Positions 54,142 through 62,415 of a stretch of 64,000 bases of DNA are shown here, piece after piece. The DNA lies in NCBI GenBank assembly GCA_963648435.1, contig CAVJDT010000004.1:1-64000 (forward strand), read 5' to 3'. Source of the DNA: UMGS75 sp963648435. GTDB taxonomy: Bacteria > Bacillota_I > Bacilli_A > ML615J-28 > CAG-313. The position numbers were made by a program, and so were the translations under genes. Positions within the stretch are counted from its first letter, which is position 1; the number at the start of each line of letters is the position of its first letter. The notes beneath the pieces are model-generated. The model worked only from the letters and a program-made list of their open reading frames with translations, did no database searches and was not told where the DNA came from.

Positions 54142-55383
54142 CTAAATGTACTCAATTGGGCAAAGCCAACAATTACCTTTAATTGGTTGTAAAGTTTTTG
54201 TTAAACATAAAATAATGCCATTACCAATATTATTTGAATATTTGTTAATTACGCTAAAATTCTTATCTGGACTACTTGGGCTAATTCCTTTTTTTATTTC
54301 AATTGGATATAATGTGTTACCATCAGTATATATTAAATCAATTTCTTTTTGATCTTTATCATGGTAATAATACAAATGCATTTTAGGGTCTATACCATTA
54401 TTAGAAAAATTCTTAATAATTTCACTTACTACATAGGTTTCAAAGATGGCACCAGAAAGAGCTCCAAATTCAAGGGTTTCCGCTGATTGATATTTAGCTA
54501 AATAACTGCATAGACCAGTATCCATAAAATATAGTTTTGGCGATTTGGTAATGCGATTAGACACATTTGAATAATATGGTTGAAGCAGATAAATTATTCC
54601 TGAAGTCTCTAATATACTAATCCAATTCTTAATTGTTTTTAAATCTACTCCAATTTCTTTTGAAATAACCGAATAATTCAATTCTTGTGCTGTTCTAACC
54701 ACAATATATTGCATAAAATTATAAAAGTCAATTGTTTTTTGAGCATTTATAAGTTGGCGAACATCTCTTTCTATATAAGTATTAAGATATGATGAAAAAT
54801 ATGCATTTCTTTTTGTGGCCCCAGTTATAATATCTGGCATACCTCCGTTAAAAATATAATTAAAAATCTGTTTTCTTTCAATTATCTTTGGACTTTTTTT
54901 CTTTTTTAAACTTTCAATTTGTGGTGAAAATATTTCACCATCATTTTTTTCAATTTCATCTAACGACATAGAATATAGATTCAACACACCAATTCGCCCT
55001 GCAAGAGACTCACTAACACCTTTCATTATTTCAAACTGTTGTGAGCCAGTTAACCAAAATAAAGGCCTAATAGGCAAGTTATTTTTAAGATTATTCATTT
55101 TTTCTTCATCAACAATAATTTTAATATAATTTAAAAGAATTGGTGCATATTGAATTTCATCAATTAAAAGCGGATATCCGTATTGTTCAAGAAAATATTT
55201 TGGATCAGATAATGCCAAGTTTCTCGCATCTAAATCATCTAATGTAACATACTTCATATTATCATTTTTTATCATTTGTAGTAGTGTTGATTTACCGACT
55301 TGTCTAGCACCTGAGACAACAATTACTGGAAATTGGCTAGATAATTCCTTAATTGTTTTTTCAATTGTTCTATTTAAATACAT
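54142..55383 (-). CDS. AAA ATPase with DUF4143 domain
   Basis: A 413-aa member of the AAA_14/DUF4143 group. Walker A GARQVGKSTLL (about 22-32), Walker B LLIDEIQYAP, sensor text FWLTGSQQF, a central winged helix (ELNYSVISKEIGVDLKTIKNW), and a C-terminal nuclease-like fold with EIDLIYTDGNTLYPIEIKKG. The cellular role of this common accessory family is not known. It has a near-consensus promoter with a palindrome over the start site. It sits between yqfC and an SGNH lipoprotein, where housekeeping genes stand in relatives. Confidence 0.9.
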   Translation of the reverse strand: MYLNRTIEKTIKELSSQFPVIVVSGARQVGKSTLLQMIKNDNMKYVTLDDLDARNLALSDPKYFLEQYGYPLLIDEIQYAPILLNYIKIIVDEEKMNNLKNNLPIRPLFWLTGSQQFEIMKGVSESLAGRIGVLNLYSMSLDEIEKNDGEIFSPQIESLKKKKSPKIIERKQIFNYIFNGGMPDIITGATKRNAYFSSYLNTYIERDVRQLINAQKTIDFYNFMQYIVVRTAQELNYSVISKEIGVDLKTIKNWISILETSGIIYLLQPYYSNVSNRITKSPKLYFMDTGLCSYLAKYQSAETLEFGALSGAIFETYVVSEIIKNFSNNGIDPKMHLYYYHDKDQKEIDLIYTDGNTLYPIEIKKGISPSSPDKNFSVINKYSNNIGNGIILCLTKTLQPIKGNCWLCPIEYI

Positions 55384-55400
55384 TTAAATCCCGTCCTTTC

Positions 55401-55443
55401 TGGAATCATATTCCATTTTAGTCGATTATGGAAGCTTTGTCAA
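55401..55443 (-). promoter_or_regulatory. Promoter and candidate operator of the DUF4143 gene
   Basis: On the - strand: TTGACA (55443-55438), 17 bases, TAAAAT (55420-55415). The perfect palindrome TGGAATATGATTCCA (55415-55401) starts at the end of the -10 and covers the expected start site, a position where a repressor would block RNA polymerase. Confidence 0.7.
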
Positions 55444-55453
55444 GTTTTTTACA

Positions 55454-57244
55454 TTATCCGAGCATTACTTCAATTATCTTATCAGCGATAAGTTTCATAC
55501 CACTTCTATTAGGATGAACACGGTCAATTAAATCATTTGTAAGATCAACACTAGTTAAATCAACTAATAAGGCATTATAATCATTAGCACATGATTTAAT
55601 GGCATTTAAATAATCACTTTGTTCAGGATCTGAATAAAGAACTCCAGTTGGAAGTGAGCATAATACTATTTCCGCATTAGGACATAATGCTTTTAATTTT
55701 TTAAGCATTTTCATGTATTCAGTTGCAAATTTAGCACTAGTAACCCCAGACCCTATGTCATTAGTTCCCATAAAGATAATAATTACATCAGGTTTTTCCC
55801 CATTAATCACAAGTTCGGCTAGTCTTCCATCACTAGTTGATGCGGAGGAAGATCCATCAGATACAAGGCTACCAGAATAGGAGTTATTCATAAACATACT
55901 ACCACCAAGTCGGTTAATTACTTCCATCCACCATGTTTGATAATAATCATAAACATCTCCTGGTGCATAAGGGTAGTAATATCTAAACCATGATGGAACA
56001 ATATTATAATATGTGGAAATACTATCACCAATAATTGCTATTTTCTTCCCCGCATATTTATTAGTTCCACTAGTATAAGTTGCGGTTACAATGGTATCTT
56101 CAGTTATATTATATAATGAATGGTCCCAACCATTAAAGGCTTTACCTTCATGAACCGGAGGAGTTGGCGGAATAATGTGATCGCCTTTTAAAATTTTTTG
56201 TTTATAAATTATGGTATCATCAGTATCCACAAAAGTTACTTCACAAAATTCTCTTTTGTTAGCTTCTTCAAGCGTCGCCATTTCAATACCATTTGAGGAA
56301 GAATGAACAATTCCTTTAATTACAATTTCTGGATTTAGTTTATTAGTTCCTGTAATTATGGTATATCCTTCTTTCACCGCGATAATTGATGAATACTCGG
56401 TAACTAAAGCAATACTAGGATCCTCACTACTCCAAAAATAACTCAACACGCCCTCTGGAGCGGATGACGGAATTACTGGATTAGTGGTAATAGCGTTAGG
56501 ATATTCACTAGATTTTATTTTTTGTAATGAATCAAATTGATAAGTGTATTCCCCAAGTGATAAAACTTTTTCTGGTTCAATACTTGTAAAGCGAGCATAT
56601 AGCCTAACTTTATGGTCAGTATCACCATCAATTTCCGTATATCTAGTCATAGAAATATCTGATAAAAACCAGCCTTCAAAAATCATACCTTCCTTATTAT
56701 ATATAGGAAGAGTAGTTCCGGTTCCATAAACAAAGCTTTTTGGTTCTAATTCGATTTCTTCATAACCATCACAATAAGTAATGGAAAATGATGCATATTC
56801 ATAATTTAATGAATAAGTTTCATAATACATGTTATCACGTTTTTCAATATGTCTTTCCCAGTTATAATTTGCATATTTAACTGGAACCGTAGGTTCATCA
56901 ACAACGTCAAAATAATTAACAACACTTTCTTTTATTACCTTATCATCAATATAGTATTTAGTTACTTTTTTAGAAACGGTTTTAACAACCATTACAAATA
57001 AATCACTTTCCGTATTTTTAATATCATCAAGTGAAGTACTCCAACTATAATTGTAACCTTCTTCTTGATTAGTTATGTTAGGATATTTCACGGAATCACC
57101 TTTTTTAATGGAAATTGTTTCAATAACATTTGCATTTTCATCAGCGAAAGTTATAGTATATTTAGAACCTTCTTCTTTTTTACCACAACCTGAAAATGTA
57201 ATAACCATTATTAACATCATTAAGCAACAAATTATTTTTTTCAT
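55454..57244 (-). CDS. SGNH-hydrolase lipoprotein with InlB-type repeats
   Basis: A 596-aa exported lipoprotein: signal peptide with lipobox FSGCGKK (Cys20). InlB/Flg_new beta-grasp repeats follow (e.g. IFEGWFLSD, KAFNGWDHSLY), with a Big-like segment YFWSSEDPSIALV between. The C-terminal SGNH esterase (about 400-596) has block I AIIGDSISTY, block III FMGTNDIGSG, and DRVHPNRSG with the catalytic Asp/His. It probably deacylates surface glycans or a host polymer; the substrate is unknown. RBS AAAGGAG. Confidence 0.9.
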   Translation of the reverse strand: MKKIICCLMMLIMVITFSGCGKKEEGSKYTITFADENANVIETISIKKGDSVKYPNITNQEEGYNYSWSTSLDDIKNTESDLFVMVVKTVSKKVTKYYIDDKVIKESVVNYFDVVDEPTVPVKYANYNWERHIEKRDNMYYETYSLNYEYASFSITYCDGYEEIELEPKSFVYGTGTTLPIYNKEGMIFEGWFLSDISMTRYTEIDGDTDHKVRLYARFTSIEPEKVLSLGEYTYQFDSLQKIKSSEYPNAITTNPVIPSSAPEGVLSYFWSSEDPSIALVTEYSSIIAVKEGYTIITGTNKLNPEIVIKGIVHSSSNGIEMATLEEANKREFCEVTFVDTDDTIIYKQKILKGDHIIPPTPPVHEGKAFNGWDHSLYNITEDTIVTATYTSGTNKYAGKKIAIIGDSISTYYNIVPSWFRYYYPYAPGDVYDYYQTWWMEVINRLGGSMFMNNSYSGSLVSDGSSSASTSDGRLAELVINGEKPDVIIIFMGTNDIGSGVTSAKFATEYMKMLKKLKALCPNAEIVLCSLPTGVLYSDPEQSDYLNAIKSCANDYNALLVDLTSVDLTNDLIDRVHPNRSGMKLIADKIIEVMLG

Positions 57245-57262
57245 AAATTCTCCTTTTTTATT

Positions 57263-57300
57263 AAAAACTCTAACCTATAGAATTATAAGTTAGAGTAGTT
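57263..57300 (-). terminator. Terminator of rpsU
   Basis: ACTCTAAC (57267-57274) and GTTAGAGT (57289-57296) form a perfect 8-bp stem; on the - strand it ends in TTTTTAAT. Confidence 0.8.
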
Positions 57301-57320
57301 TTTGATATAAGCAAAAAAAA

Positions 57321-57500
57321 TTAGTGACGATTACCTACTTTGCGAGCTGCACGTCTTTTTTCTTTACGTACATCGCTAGGTTTCATATAATGTTGACGCT
57401 TACGTGCTTCAACAAGGGTACCTGATCTAGAAACGTCACGTTTAAATCTTTTTAAAGCTTCATCTAATGTGTCGTTTTCTCTAACGATAGTCTTTGGCAT
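57321..57500 (-). CDS. rpsU: 30S ribosomal protein S21
   Basis: A 59-aa basic small-subunit protein, read directly from the - strand: it begins MPKTIVRENDTLDEALKRFK and ends AARKVGNRH. It helps base-pairing of mRNA with 16S rRNA. RBS AAAGGAGGG lies 9 bases before the ATG. It is monocistronic, with a good promoter inside the end of the rdgB region and a terminator. Confidence 0.98.
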   Translation of the reverse strand: MPKTIVRENDTLDEALKRFKRDVSRSGTLVEARKRQHYMKPSDVRKEKRRAARKVGNRH

Positions 57501-57538
57501 TGTCTTGGTCCCTCCTTTCGCACCTTAAATTCATAAAT

Positions 57539-57567
57539 ATTATATCATTTTATACCTAAAATTGCAA
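57539..57567 (-). promoter_or_regulatory. Promoter of rpsU
   Basis: On the - strand: TTGCAA (57567-57562), 17 bases, TATAAT (57544-57539). Confidence 0.87.
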
Positions 57568-57580
57568 TTTTAATGCTTGA

Positions 57581-58192
57581 TTATGAAAAAATTATCTGCT
57601 TTTTTGTCAAAACATCAAGAAGACCGGTAATGGCTCTTCCGCGATGACTAACCTTGTTCTTATCTGATTCCACAAGTTCTGCCATCGTTTTGTTAAAAGA
57701 TGGTAAATAGAATAAACAATCATAACCAAATCCCTTATCACCTGTTTCTTTAGTGGCAATAATACCATTAACATAACCAGTAGATGATACCATATTAACT
57801 CCATCAAAGTAAACAACCACACAAGTAAAATGAGCTGAGCGTTCACTTACTTTTTCTAGTTCTTTAAGTAGTTTTTTTCTATTATCACTTGATGAAGCAT
57901 TATGATTGTTAGTACTTGCATAACGGGCTGATAAAACCCCAGGCATTCCGTTTAAAGCATCAACTTCAAGTCCTGAATCATCAGTAATGATTGGCATTTG
58001 ATATTTTTCATAATAATATTTTGCCTTAATTATTGCATTATCTAAAAAAGTATTTCCATCTTCGATAGGTTCATCATACTTTTTTTCCATATCTTTTAAA
58101 GATAATAATTCAATATCAAGTTTTTTTTCCTCAAACATTGCTTTTACTTCTTGAATTTTATGAGCATTGCTCGTACTAAATAGTATTTTCAT
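57581..58192 (-). CDS. rdgB: XTP/dITP diphosphatase (RdgB/HAM1)
   Basis: A 203-aa house-cleaning enzyme that removes inosine and xanthosine triphosphates. N-terminal FSTSNAHKIQEVK, TDDSGLEVDALNGMPGVLSA, and C-terminal GFGYDCLFYLP and SHRGRA are family marks. Two ATGs stand in a row; the second (58192) gives better spacing to GGTGAT. It follows gerM, an order known from Bacillus (gerM-rph-rdgB), but rph is missing here. Confidence 0.95.
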   Translation of the reverse strand: MKILFSTSNAHKIQEVKAMFEEKKLDIELLSLKDMEKKYDEPIEDGNTFLDNAIIKAKYYYEKYQMPIITDDSGLEVDALNGMPGVLSARYASTNNHNASSSDNRKKLLKELEKVSERSAHFTCVVVYFDGVNMVSSTGYVNGIIATKETGDKGFGYDCLFYLPSFNKTMAELVESDKNKVSHRGRAITGLLDVLTKKQIIFS

Positions 58193-58239
58193 CATATCAC
58201 CAATACTATTTTATCACAAATTGATAAATTTTAAAGAAT

Positions 58240-58272
58240 AAAAACTTTAGAAAATTAAATTTCTAAAGTTTA
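58240..58272 (-). terminator. Terminator of gerM
   Basis: AACTTTAGAA (58243-58252) pairs with TTCTAAAGTT (58261-58270). On the - strand a TTTTTATTC tail follows. Confidence 0.72.
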
Positions 58273-58290
58273 GAAAATAAATTAATCAAA

Positions 58291-59166
58291 TTATTCGGTT
58301 TTTTCCCCAATAAATGATTCTTTAAGCATCACCGCGTCACTTCCATTTATTAAAAGTCCACTAAGTTTAAAGTTTAATTTAATGGTTTCAAGAATTGTTT
58401 GTTTAATTTCATCATTAAAACTTCCTCCATAACTTAAATTAATGACAAGTTCAGTATCCTTAACTTCATAAGTATAACCTTTGGCATTAACAAGTTCTGA
58501 AAGTTCTAAATCATTTTTAAGCATTTTCGCAATAACATAATCATAAAGATTTTTAGTATCATCAAAAAAGTAAGTAACAGGCTTAATCGTATCATTTTCA
58601 TAATATACTACCGTTAAATAACTAGACTCAAATAAATCTTTAGCCTCATATGTAAAGTTAGTTCCCATTTCTTTAGCAATTTTCCTAAAATAAAAATCAC
58701 CAACTTCATCAATTTTTTTATCATCAATTTTTACCACAACTTCTTTAATTTCACCGTTACAGTAATTCCAAGCAAGACATTCAACGGCACTTCTGCCATC
58801 AGATTTTATAAAGTCTTCACTAACGTTTAAGACTAAACTATTGTTTTCGACCACATGACTATATAGTACTGCACTTACATTAATAGGTGAAGTATACCCA
58901 CTAGGTAAGCTTGAAACATTTTTAGTTAGTAAATCCCATTTTTGAGCAATTTCATCTTCTTCTAGTTTTTTAACACCAACTTTAATACCAACTAAACAGT
59001 TTTTATCATTTTTAACAAATAAAGTTTCATACACTAATTCTTCTGTAACACTATTTTCTATTTGTTGATCTTTTTTAAAGATTTTTTTATAAACATCCTT
59101 AGGAATTAATAATAAAACCACCACAACAATAATCAAAATACTAATAATAATAATTTTTTTCTTCAT
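58291..59166 (-). CDS. gerM: GerM-like spore protein (GerMN domains)
   Basis: A 291-aa membrane-anchored protein: a strongly hydrophobic N-terminal helix (about 4-22) and then two GerMN-like repeats, e.g. SLVLNVSEDFIKSDGRSAVE and TELVINLSYGGSFNDEIKQT. In Bacillus GerM stabilises the SpoIIQ-SpoIIIA channel in engulfment and affects germination. No lipobox Cys is seen, unlike some GerM proteins. ATG 59166 has GAGGAGA upstream. Position next to rdgB supports the call. Confidence 0.8.
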   Translation of the reverse strand: MKKKIIIISILIIVVVVLLLIPKDVYKKIFKKDQQIENSVTEELVYETLFVKNDKNCLVGIKVGVKKLEEDEIAQKWDLLTKNVSSLPSGYTSPINVSAVLYSHVVENNSLVLNVSEDFIKSDGRSAVECLAWNYCNGEIKEVVVKIDDKKIDEVGDFYFRKIAKEMGTNFTYEAKDLFESSYLTVVYYENDTIKPVTYFFDDTKNLYDYVIAKMLKNDLELSELVNAKGYTYEVKDTELVINLSYGGSFNDEIKQTILETIKLNFKLSGLLINGSDAVMLKESFIGEKTE

Positions 59167-59450
59167 ATAATCTTCTCCTCGCATAATTTTATGTGAAAAT
59201 ATAAAAAAATATTACACTTTAGAATATTTTAATGGTATTTCTTATTTAATTATGATATAATTAAACAAGAAGTATTATTACTATACTAGGTTTAAATTTA
59301 CAAAAAAACTTTAGGACTACTTAAAGTGTATAAAAAATCAAACAATTTATAATCTATTAGCTAAAATAAAACTAGATCTAAAACCTAAAATTATTAATGA
59401 ATCAAATATGAAATATTTATTTAAACTATATTTTACAAGGAGGCTTACAT

Positions 59451-60443
59451 ATGCAATGTAAATACTGCGGTCATCTTAATGATGACAATAACAAATTTTG
59501 TAGTTTTTGTGGAGAACCATTAAAACTTGAAGAGCAAACAATAATAAGTGAAGTAATAGATGAACCTAGGACATTCTCTGAGGCTGAATTTATTCATACC
59601 CGTAAACTAAGTATCATTTCCATTATTATTTATTTTGTGGTATTTTACGTCCTAACATCTGTTATTTCAAGTGCAGTAGTTAGTATATTTTGTGCTATCC
59701 GTGGCATTGACACAAGTAAAATAAATGATTTAAACACTTACTTACAACAATATTATCCAGGATTTTATTACAATTTCCTTGCGGGGATGAATCTATTTAC
59801 TTATTTAGCTTTACTTGCGGTGGTAGTACCACTTCTTAAAAATTGTTTAAAAACCGATTTTAAAACCGCCCTTTCTAAAAAAGGCAAATTCTGGAAATCA
59901 TTTGGAATTGGACTTGCGATATTATATGGGGTAAGTGTTGCTTCAAGTACGTTTATAAACATTACTTTAATGCTACTTAGATTAGTATTTCCTGTCTTTG
60001 GCGAAATTAATTCAACTTCAGGAAATCAATCATCAATCAATGAACTACTTTTTAGTGGTCCATTCCCACTAGTTGTTATACTACTTATGACAATAGTTTG
60101 TGCTCCAATTTTAGAAGAATTAATTTTTAGAAAATCATTCTTTAATTTAGCTAGAAGAAAAACCAAAAAAATGATTATAATTTCTGGAGCAGTCTTTGGT
60201 TCTATTCATACAGTTTCATCTCTAATCTCAATTCTTGCCTCATTTGGTGAAATCGGCCTAGAAGTAGGAATTGCAAGCATTGTGGTTGAACTTTTGAATT
60301 TCATCTCTTATTTTGCCTCAGGCATTGCTCTAGGAGCAATCTACCATAAATCAAAGCACAATGTTTGGGTAACAATTTTAGTTCATTCCGTGTATAATGC
60401 CATTGGTATTATTGGAACGCTTCTATTACAATTTATTATGTAG
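59451..60443 (+). CDS. CPBP-family intramembrane glutamic protease with zinc ribbon
   Basis: A 330-aa membrane protein. The N-terminus MQCKYCGHLNDDNNKFCSFC is a CxxC...CxxC zinc ribbon. About eight helices follow. CPBP/Abi motifs: APILEELIFRKSFF (EExxxR), FGSIHT, and HSVYNAIG. Relatives cleave CAAX-type proteins or act in bacteriocin self-immunity; the substrate is unknown. The 265-base upstream region holds a TATAAT near 59254. RBS AAGGAGG. It stands between gerM and the broken ATPase/TOPRIM genes. Confidence 0.88.
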   Translation: MQCKYCGHLNDDNNKFCSFCGEPLKLEEQTIISEVIDEPRTFSEAEFIHTRKLSIISIIIYFVVFYVLTSVISSAVVSIFCAIRGIDTSKINDLNTYLQQYYPGFYYNFLAGMNLFTYLALLAVVVPLLKNCLKTDFKTALSKKGKFWKSFGIGLAILYGVSVASSTFINITLMLLRLVFPVFGEINSTSGNQSSINELLFSGPFPLVVILLMTIVCAPILEELIFRKSFFNLARRKTKKMIIISGAVFGSIHTVSSLISILASFGEIGLEVGIASIVVELLNFISYFASGIALGAIYHKSKHNVWVTILVHSVYNAIGIIGTLLLQFIM

Positions 60444-60451
60444 GAAAAAAG

Positions 60452-60477
60452 AGAATAGGTATAGCCTATTCTTTTTT
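60452..60477 (+). terminator. Terminator of the CPBP gene
   Basis: AGAATAGG (60452-60459) pairs with CCTATTCT (60465-60472), then TTTTTT. It overlaps the last codons of the broken TOPRIM gene on the other strand. Confidence 0.8.
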
Positions 60478-61012
60478 CACATAACTAATATTTTCTTTAA
60501 TCAGTTCTTCTAATAATCTTTCATCTTTTTTATGTGTTCCTTTTCTTTTAGCTGAGTAAATTTTAATGACATTTATTATTTTCTCATTAATAAGAGCATC
60601 AAAAAATTCATAATTATAATCATAGGCTTTCTTATATTCTTTATCAATTTGTAATAAATACTCAGAAGGTCACACTGAACTCTTATGTTTTTTTATGTAT
60701 TCATCTACCTTTATAAATTAGATGTAAAACTTCAAATTCTGGTTTAATACAAATTTTGTATTTTCTTTAACTCTTTCTTCAATATCTTCTGGTATATCAA
60801 ATTTATCGGTCAATGCATCACCTATTCTAATAATAAAGATTTTTTTTGATATGGTAGTTGTTTAATTTTTTCTAGTAATTTGCCTTTTATCTATCTTGCA
60901 TGAAAAACTTCTTCATATAATAGTGATTCAATGGGAATATTAAAAATTCCCTTTTTTATCAAAATATCAATTAAAGCTTTTCACAAATTCCTTCAGTCAT
61001 TACATATTTCAT
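60466..61012 (-). pseudogene. Broken TOPRIM-like gene, partner of the broken ATPase
   Basis: Reading the - strand across frames gives one coherent protein of about 180 residues: MKYVMTEGICEK, ALIDILIKKGIFNIPIESLL, YEEVFHAR, then IISIIRIGDALTDKFDIPED and IKPEFEVLHLIYK, ending KKDERLLEELIKENISYV. At least three frameshifts and in-frame stops (after VFHAR, and between KSSV and PSEYLL) interrupt it. The EG...E start and a later D-x-x-x-D region resemble a TOPRIM nuclease, weakly. It overlaps the ATPase by 20 bases. No product is expected unless the errors are from assembly. Confidence 0.6.
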
Positions 61013-62213
61013 TTTTTAATAACCTCTTAACTTTCATTAATTGATCATAGTTTAATAATGTACTAAATGTGTTGTTATTAAATTTTTTACTTTTTAAAAT
61101 TTCTGTTCTAAAATCATAATTATCATATAATTTTTTTTATTGTAACTTCATTATTAACCTTATTTAAAAAAAAATATTATCTCTTAAATCAAAAATATCT
61201 AAAATTTCAACATAGTGAGTACTAAACGTAATTTGAGCATTTTTTGTTTAGAGATTTATCNNNNNNNNNNNNNNNNNNNNNNNNNNNNNNNNNNNNNNNN
61301 NNNNNNNNNCATTTTTTGTTCAGAGATTTATCAGTTATTAGGAACAATAAATTATTAACCAAATTTTTATGGAAACAATTTTCGATTTCATCTATTATCA
61401 TTACTCCACCAGTTTTTAAAAGCATTGTGATTCGTATAAATAAATCTATTCCTTTAATTGTACCATTAGACAAAAGTCCTAACATTTCTTTTTTAGTCAC
61501 AATCATTTGACGGTTATTAAATCGTTTAAAAACAACTGAATCAAATCCATCAAAATGAATATATTCAATATTATCATCTAGTAGTCGGATTATTTCTTTT
61601 GTTAAATCGCCACCAAGAAAATTCAAACTTTCAAAAAATAATTTATTAACTAAAACTCATTTTTGGAAAATTCAGGCAAATAATAACCATTTGATTTATC
61701 TTTACATATAAATATTAAGGTTGAGATATCATCAACTTTTGTTTTATGATTATCCTTAAGAAAATTCAAGGAATTTGAATAACGTTTGCCACACTTACCA
61801 TCATAATTAGCATACTTTGTTAATTCGTTAGTAATTTTACAAAATGGTGATATAATTTGACCTTCTACTAATTCTTCAATAGGTAATATAACCACATCAT
61901 AAAGATAAATAACGCCATCTAAATAAAACTCAATATGAAGTTTTATGTCTGATTTATTAAAATCATTTTTTCGATAAAGCCATCTACCAGTTTTCATTAA
62001 TGTCAATACATTTTTTATTAAATCTAAAGTTGAGGTTTTACCTGCTGAATTACTGCCTGTAAATGCAATTAGATTATAAGTATATAAATTTTCATCAATT
62101 TTAATAATTTCACTATCATCACTAATAGCTCTAGCTTTCGTTAAAAAATCTAATGTAAAATCATCAACAAGCATTCTAAAACCTGATACTTTTATTTTTA
62201 ATAAGGCAAACAT
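60993..62213 (-). pseudogene. Broken AAA_15/OLD-type ATPase
   Basis: The N-terminal piece (61650-62213) starts MFALLKIKVSGFRML and holds Walker A GSNSAGKTST. A one-base loss in a T-run near 61650 shifts the frame; the next piece (61310-61626) holds the signature-like region and Walker B GVMIIDEIENCFH. After the N run the frame shifts again in an A-run; then ITFSTHYVEILDIFDLRDN gives the H-loop. More homopolymer indels near 61170 and 61130 precede the stop at 60993. RBS GGAGG and a -10 at 62259-62254 precede it. Confidence 0.75.
61261..61309. other. Assembly gap (49 N)
   Basis: 49 undetermined bases. The 23 bases on the left (61238-61260) and on the right (61310-61332) are the same apart from one C/T difference, and joining them keeps the ATPase reading sensible. 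The gap is therefore more likely an unmerged contig overlap than missing sequence. Confidence 0.95.
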
Positions 62214-62253
62214 CTTCTTGCCTCCACTTTTAGCTAATTTATTTTATAGCCTT

Positions 62254-62259
62254 ATTATA
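62254..62259 (-). promoter_or_regulatory. -10 box of the broken ATPase gene
   Basis: TATAAT on the - strand, 40 bases before the start codon; no good -35. It suggests the left pair had its own promoter. The rest of 62214-62415 holds only the terminator at 62347-62378. Confidence 0.5.
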
Positions 62260-62346
62260 TCATTTATTTTTTACTAACTAAATATTTTAAACATTTTTTG
62301 TTTGAAATTTTATCAATGCTTTTAGAGTTTGACCATAATATGCCTA

Positions 62347-62378
62347 AAAACATCTCTACATGAGTAGAGATGTTTTTT
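62347..62378 (-). terminator. Terminator of the intact ATPase-TOPRIM pair
   Basis: CATCTCTAC-ATGA-GTAGAGATG (62351-62372), a perfect 9-bp stem with A-runs on the left and T-runs on the right; it works on either strand and lies about 40 bases after the 62416 stop. Confidence 0.82.
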
Positions 62379-62415
62379 GGTTCTTACTAATATTTTCTGA
62401 TTTAACTATTATCAA

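Noticed and set aside
61222..61626. Intact small gene spanning the N gap
   Set aside because: It is the middle of a frameshifted ATPase; the apparent end repeats the bases found on both sides of the gap.
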